Source of the DNA: Evansella vedderi
GTDB lineage: Bacteria > Bacillota > Bacilli > Bacillales > Salisediminibacteriaceae
Reading direction: 5' to 3'
Assembly: GCF_030813435.1 (NCBI RefSeq)
Contig: NZ_JAUSUG010000002.1
Location: forward strand, 372,001-436,000
Length of the DNA: 64,000 nt
Below the pieces are notes generated by a model. It had not been told where the DNA came from. It saw only the letters and a list, made by a program, of their open reading frames with translations, and did not search any database. Below, one piece after another: positions 60,059-64,000 of this stretch (its first letter is position 1; each line of letters begins with the position of its first letter). Made by a program: the position numbers and the translations under genes.

Positions 60059-61531
60059 TTATGTTCCACAATAGGTTCGGTAAGGGCCGGCAGATGGATC
60101 TGGTAGTTTGCAGTACTCTGTTTTTCCAGGCGAAAGCTCGTAAGGATTGGAAAGAACATCAAGCAACTGCTCCATCACACTAAAGTCCTCCTGTTCCACT
60201 GCTGCTTCCAATGCCTCTTCTACCCGATGATTTCTTGGAATTACTGCAGGATTCTTGCTCTGCATCAGCTCAATGGACGTGTCTTTCGATTGATCCTGCC
60301 TAGCTAACCTCTCTAGCCATTGCTTATGCCACTGTTTAAATTCTTCTGCTTCGAACAATTCCATTTCCGACAGTTCACCTAATGTTAAATTACGGAAGGT
60401 ATTAGTAAAGTCAGCGCTATGTTTTTGCATGAGTCCAAGGAGAGCCTCTATTAAGGCTTCATCTCCTTGCTCTTCGTTAAATATCCCTAGTTTTGCCCTC
60501 ATCCCTCCGATCCAATTACTTTTAAATAACTTAGAATAATTGGATATTGCATCCTGTGCCATTTCTAAGGCTTGATCCTCATCCTCATGAAGGAGAGGCA
60601 ATAGGGTTTCAGCAAATCTAGCCAAATTCCATCCACCAATACCTGGCTGATTTCCATACGCATAGCGGCCTTGTCTATCAATAGAACTAAATACGGTTGC
60701 TGGGTCATACGTATTCATAAAGGCACATGGTCCATAATCAATCGTTTCTCCACTGATGGTCACGTTGTCCGTGTTCATTACCCCATGGATAAAACCAACT
60801 AGCTGCCATTTTGAAATCAACTCAGCTTGCCTTTTAATTACAGCATTTAAAAGGGAAAGATACGGATTCTCATCCTCTTCAGCATCTGAAAAATGTCGCT
60901 TAATAGCATAGTCCGCAAGCTCCCGAAGCTCCTCATCCGTTCCAAATCTTGCAGCATATTCAAAGGTACCAACACGAAGGTGACTTGCAGCCACACGGGT
61001 CAGGATAGCACCGGGCAATTCTGTCTCACGATATACTGGCTCTCCTGTTGTCACAACTGCTAAACTGCGGGTAGTGGGGATACCAAGGGCATGCATGGCT
61101 TCGCTAATAATATATTCCCTTAGCATCGGCCCAAGTGCCGCTCTCCCATCACCACCACGTGAGTACGGTGTTCTACCAGATCCCTTTAGCTGAATATCCA
61201 TCCTCTCACCTTGTGGAGTCATTTGTTCTCCTAGAAGAATAGCCCGACCATCTCCCAGCATCGTAAAATGACCAAATTGATGGCCAGCATATGCTTGGGC
61301 AAGTGGCTCTGCCCCCTCGGGAATTTGATTCCCCGCAAAGACAGCTGTACCATCCTCCTCACCTTTTAAAGCATCGGCCTTTAAGCCGAGAAAGGATGCC
61401 AAAGTATCGTTAAATATAATCAACTCCGGTGAACGAACCTGGGTAGGATTGATGGTGGAAAAAAATGTTTTCGGAAGCCTACCATAACTATTCTTCAGGT
61501 TCCAGCCTGTTTCTAATCCTTCATTACTCAT
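60059..61531 (-). CDS. selO: SelO-type protein adenylyltransferase
   Basis: A 490-residue pseudokinase-fold enzyme that transfers AMP from ATP to hydroxyl groups of proteins, described for the bacterial homolog in redox-stress response. Conserved segments: [59 protein letters not shown]-type helix, [10 protein letters not shown] and GPCAFMN. It ends PYRTYCGT, the redox-active Cys near the C-terminus; no selenocysteine codon is used. Stand-alone gene. Confidence 0.93.
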   Translation of the reverse strand: MSNEGLETGWNLKNSYGRLPKTFFSTINPTQVRSPELIIFNDTLASFLGLKADALKGEEDGTAVFAGNQIPEGAEPLAQAYAGHQFGHFTMLGDGRAILLGEQMTPQGERMDIQLKGSGRTPYSRGGDGRAALGPMLREYIISEAMHALGIPTTRSLAVVTTGEPVYRETELPGAILTRVAASHLRVGTFEYAARFGTDEELRELADYAIKRHFSDAEEDENPYLSLLNAVIKRQAELISKWQLVGFIHGVMNTDNVTISGETIDYGPCAFMNTYDPATVFSSIDRQGRYAYGNQPGIGGWNLARFAETLLPLLHEDEDQALEMAQDAISNYSKLFKSNWIGGMRAKLGIFNEEQGDEALIEALLGLMQKHSADFTNTFRNLTLGELSEMELFEAEEFKQWHKQWLERLARQDQSKDTSIELMQSKNPAVIPRNHRVEEALEAAVEQEDFSVMEQLLDVLSNPYELSPGKTEYCKLPDPSAGPYRTYCGT

Positions 61532-61559
61532 TTATGTACCTTCCTTTCTTTTTTAACTA

Positions 61560-61636
61560 GCTGTTTTCTAAAAGGAGTCACCGCCTTTCGCTCCTCCAAG
61601 CTCTTCAAAAAAAGCAATAAAGTTTACGAAAACAGC
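61560..61636 (+). repeat. Short MITE-like repeat (R3)
   Basis: GCTGTTTTC left end and GAAAACAGC right end are exact inverted repeats 77 bp apart; the interior keeps CGCTCCTCCAAGCTC and GCAATAAAGTTTAC. The rest of the gap 61532-61799 holds only a terminator hairpin. Confidence 0.82.
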
Positions 61637-61757
61637 CTTTAACTAAAATAATACAAAGCTCATTCATTAGTTTCTTCTTCAACATGTTATAATATCCTGC
61701 CGCATTTTATGTATATTCAGTAATCCATTTCGGACTATTCCCTATAAAACCAATAAT

Positions 61758-61783
61758 GGGACAGGAGATTGACCTCCTGTCCC
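61758..61783 (-). terminator. Hairpin after the sugar kinase gene
   Basis: Perfect 10-bp stem GGGACAGGAG/CTCCTGTCCC; weak T-run on the minus strand. Confidence 0.65.
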
Positions 61784-61799
61784 GTTAAATATCTAAAAG

Positions 61800-63398
61800 T
61801 TATTTAAGATTGTCAACTGCTGCTCTTTCGATTGCAAGTCCTTTTTTGTAACGTTCCATAAATTGTTCAAAGCCTTCTACATCCTTAGGGTCAGGGGACA
61901 TAGTCTTACCTTGTTGACCTGCAAACACTTTCTGATTTAAATAGTCTTCTAATGTTTCGTTATTCTCTTTGTTAGCCATATAAGATGCAAGAAGGGCGAT
62001 ACCCCATGCTCCTCCTTCTCCTGCCGTTTCCATAACAGAAACAGGAACATTAAGAGCCGCAGCCAAGAAACCTTGTCCTACGCCTTCTGTCTTAAACAAA
62101 CCACCGTGACCTAAAATTTGATCAAGCTTCACTTCTTCTTCTTTGAGAAGAATATCCATGCCTATTTTCATCGCGCCAAATGCTGTAAACAAATGTACAC
62201 GCATGAAATTAGATAAATTGAAATTGCTTTCTGAAGAACGAACAAATAATGGACGACCTTCTTCAAAATGAGTCATGTGCTCACCGGAAAGGTAACCATA
62301 AGATAATAGGCCGCCACCATCGGGATCTCCTTGAAGGGCTTGCTTAAATAAAGTTCCATATAATTCATTCGCGTCTACATTCATACCCACTGCTTTTGCA
62401 AATTCATCAAACAATCCTACCCATGCATTCAAGTCGGAAGAGCAATTATTTGAGTGAGCCATCGCTACTAGATTACCTGTAGGTGTCGTAACAAGATCGA
62501 TTTCAGGATGTACTTTAGACAAATCTTTTTCCAGTACAACCATTGCAAAAGCTGAAGTACCTGCAGATACATTACCAGTGCGTTTCGCAATACTGTTTGT
62601 TGCAACCATCCCAGTTCCTGCATCACCCTCTGGCGGACAAAGGGGAATACCAGCTTGAAGCTCTCCTGTAACATCCAGAAGCTTAGCTCCTTCTTCTGTA
62701 AGTACTCCTGCATTTTCTCCTGCTAACAAGACCTTAGGGAGAATATCTTCTAATTTCCAAGGTAAATTATTAGGAGCTACCAAATCATTGAATTGACCGA
62801 TCATTGTTTGATTGTAGTTCTTCGTTTCTAAGTCAATTGGGAATACACCAGATGCTTCACCAACTCCTAGAACCTTCTCTCCTGTTAGTTTCCAATGGAT
62901 ATAACCGGCTAACGTTGTTTGAAAGCTAATGTCGGCAATATGTTCTTCCTGATTCAAGATTACTTGATACAGGTGAGCAATACTCCATCTTTGAGGAATA
63001 TTGTAGTTAAATACCTCTGTTAATTTTGTAGAAGCCTGTTCAGTAATATTATTACGCCATGTACGGAAAGGTACGAGAAGTTCTCCATCTTTGTCGAAAG
63101 CCATATAGCCGTGCATCATGGCACTAAAACCAATGGATCCTACTGTTTTTAAGGTGACTCCATATTGCTGTTTCACATCGTTTGCCATCTTTTGATAGCT
63201 GTCTTGTAATCCCTTCCAAATATCCTCAAGACTGTATGTCCAGATATTGTTTACATAGCTATTTTCCCAGTCATAGCTCCCGGATGCGATCGGTTCATTG
63301 TTTTCTCCAATGAGAACTGCTTTAATTCGAGTAGAACCAAATTCAATACCAAGTGCTGTTTTGCCACTTTCAATGGCATTTTTTACATCAAGACTCAT
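61800..63398 (-). CDS. FGGY-family carbohydrate kinase (ribulokinase/xylulokinase-like)
   Basis: A 532-residue sugar kinase of the hexokinase/actin fold. Motifs: [14 protein letters not shown] (phosphate loop 1), [30 protein letters not shown] (catalytic Asp), [11 protein letters not shown] (phosphate loop 2) and [10 protein letters not shown] (adenosine site). The type with [10 protein letters not shown] is often found beside L-arabinose genes in Firmicutes, where it stands in for AraB; the substrate is not proven here. ATG 63398 follows TTGGAGG. It precedes no other sugar gene in the window. Confidence 0.85.
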   Translation of the reverse strand: MSLDVKNAIESGKTALGIEFGSTRIKAVLIGENNEPIASGSYDWENSYVNNIWTYSLEDIWKGLQDSYQKMANDVKQQYGVTLKTVGSIGFSAMMHGYMAFDKDGELLVPFRTWRNNITEQASTKLTEVFNYNIPQRWSIAHLYQVILNQEEHIADISFQTTLAGYIHWKLTGEKVLGVGEASGVFPIDLETKNYNQTMIGQFNDLVAPNNLPWKLEDILPKVLLAGENAGVLTEEGAKLLDVTGELQAGIPLCPPEGDAGTGMVATNSIAKRTGNVSAGTSAFAMVVLEKDLSKVHPEIDLVTTPTGNLVAMAHSNNCSSDLNAWVGLFDEFAKAVGMNVDANELYGTLFKQALQGDPDGGGLLSYGYLSGEHMTHFEEGRPLFVRSSESNFNLSNFMRVHLFTAFGAMKIGMDILLKEEEVKLDQILGHGGLFKTEGVGQGFLAAALNVPVSVMETAGEGGAWGIALLASYMANKENNETLEDYLNQKVFAGQQGKTMSPDPKDVEGFEQFMERYKKGLAIERAAVDNLK

Positions 63399-63448
63399 GT
63401 GATTTTCCTCCAATAACTGATTAAAGTGATTTATGTAAAAAAATAAAT

Positions 63449-63570
63449 GCTGTTTTCTAATAAATTGTTGCTTATTGACAACTTGTCACTCGAATCCGTT
63501 TCAGTCTCCGCCTTTCACTCCTTCGAGTTATCAAAATAACAACAATCTATGTGGTAAAGAGCTAAAATAG
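63449..63570 (+). repeat. Degenerate MITE-like repeat (R5)
   Basis: GCTGTTTTC left end, then ACTCGAATCCG and CTCCGCCTTTCACTCCTTCG as in other R copies; the right end has diverged. Confidence 0.55.
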
Positions 63571-63602
63571 ATTTTCCAAAGTATTCGTTTACAATTGTTA
63601 TT

Positions 63603-63616
63603 AACATGTGCATGTT
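63603..63616. promoter_or_regulatory. Palindromic site upstream of the sugar kinase
   Basis: AACATGTGCATGTT, 6-bp arms around TG, about 205 bp before the kinase start and in the otherwise empty gap 63571-63802. Possible repressor site; regulator unknown. Confidence 0.4.
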
Positions 63617-63802
63617 TATTATATATCGATAGGATCATTTTTACTATTTTCTATAATGGTTTTAACTTAATGACCCTTTTTCATTATACATTATAACATA
63701 GTTAAAAGGGCAACTCATTAATAAAAATATAAACATTTCGTAAATTCATTAATTAAACATTCCTCCTTAGTTCCACTTGGCTAAACCCTTGTAGATTTCT
63801 TG

Positions 63803-64000
63803 TTACTTTCCCAGTTCTAGCACTTCTTCACCTGACCATTTTTTCATAATAGCTTCATACTCTTCTTGAGTAACGTTTATTACGGATCCATGCCTCTTTT
63901 TGAAATTGCCTAAGGAGTATTCCGATGAATGTAAAATAGTGAATTCTGCGCTTAATAAATCAGTTGTTCTTAAAGGTAGATACCCTAATCCTGCAATATA
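63803..64000 (-). CDS. C-terminal part of an unrecognised protein (truncated by window end)
   Basis: An open frame of 65 codons enters from the right edge and ends with TAA at 63803-63805. The visible tail contains LRTTDLLSAEFTILHSSEYS and ends KKWSGEEVLELGK. I do not recognise it. It is on the same strand as the sugar kinase, about 400 bp upstream of it. Confidence 0.5.
   Translation of the reverse strand, partial: YIAGLGYLPLRTTDLLSAEFTILHSSEYSLGNFKKRHGSVINVTQEEYEAIMKKWSGEEVLELGK

Noticed and set aside
60059-61531. Selenocysteine-containing SelO
   Set aside because: The C-terminal motif is TYCGT with a normal Cys codon and ordinary stop; no SECIS-like hairpin need be assumed.

Overview
The window is low-GC Gram-positive chromosomal DNA from a spore-forming Bacillaceae bacterium. 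Signs of this are an H-type small acid-soluble spore protein, two tiny YjcZ-type sporulation peptides, YpjP-, YckD- and YndM-like proteins, strong AAAGGAGG ribosome sites with frequent TTG/GTG starts, a Des/DesK/DesR cold-membrane locus and an alkaline subtilisin. I cannot name the species. No rRNA, tRNA, CRISPR array or prophage is visible. Both ends cut through genes.

Layout. 1-5.7 kb: a truncated gene, a CBO0543-like membrane protein, a YjcZ peptide, an HpaB/YoaI-type hydroxylase, a lipoprotein broken by an in-frame TAG, a 0.56 kb repeat array and a surface SGNH hydrolase. 5.7-15.7 kb: two divergent paralogous phosphodiesterases, a GAF-PAS-GGDEF-EAL protein, a His-tailed lipoprotein, a nitroreductase, a NERD protein with another repeat array in front, and a second YjcZ peptide. 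15.8-30.6 kb: a GntR-controlled ABC operon, ribokinase, an XdhC/MocA pair, an Fe-S helicase with a nuclease-like domain, a polysaccharide deacetylase with an early stop, subtilisin, a YthPQ-like ABC pair, a DUF4003 protein and SspH. 30.7-48 kb: an HtrA-like protease, an MFS pump, the des-desK-desR locus, an ECF sigma operon with an unrecognised repeat protein, a Trp/Gln/Pro repeat peptide, YpjP, a UvrD-like helicase, PssA and a divergent VWA/HTH pair.

48.1-54.7 kb is a ketone-body (3-hydroxybutyrate/acetoacetate) module: scoA, scoB, thiolase, 3-hydroxybutyrate dehydrogenase and a GntP permease. A textbook sigma-54 promoter lies in front, a cre-like site lies upstream of that, and a PAS/sigma-54 activator is encoded at the far end. 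55.1-59.3 kb is a sucrose module (hydrolase, PTS EIIBC, LacI repressor) with two palindromic operators. The window closes with a YuiD-like protein, SelO, an FGGY sugar kinase and a partial gene.

The most unusual signal is non-coding. Three unrelated 10-12 bp words (TAATCTATCGA, TATGTGCGAT, TTACCCGCCG) occur in six intergenic arrays, about 50 copies in all. They repeat at 21 bp, two turns of B-DNA, with one 22-bp step in the third family and one deleted position in the first. The first word is also built into 124-146 bp higher-order units. I know of no named element with this form. A second repeat family is a MITE-like element with CTGTTTTC/GAAAACAG ends.
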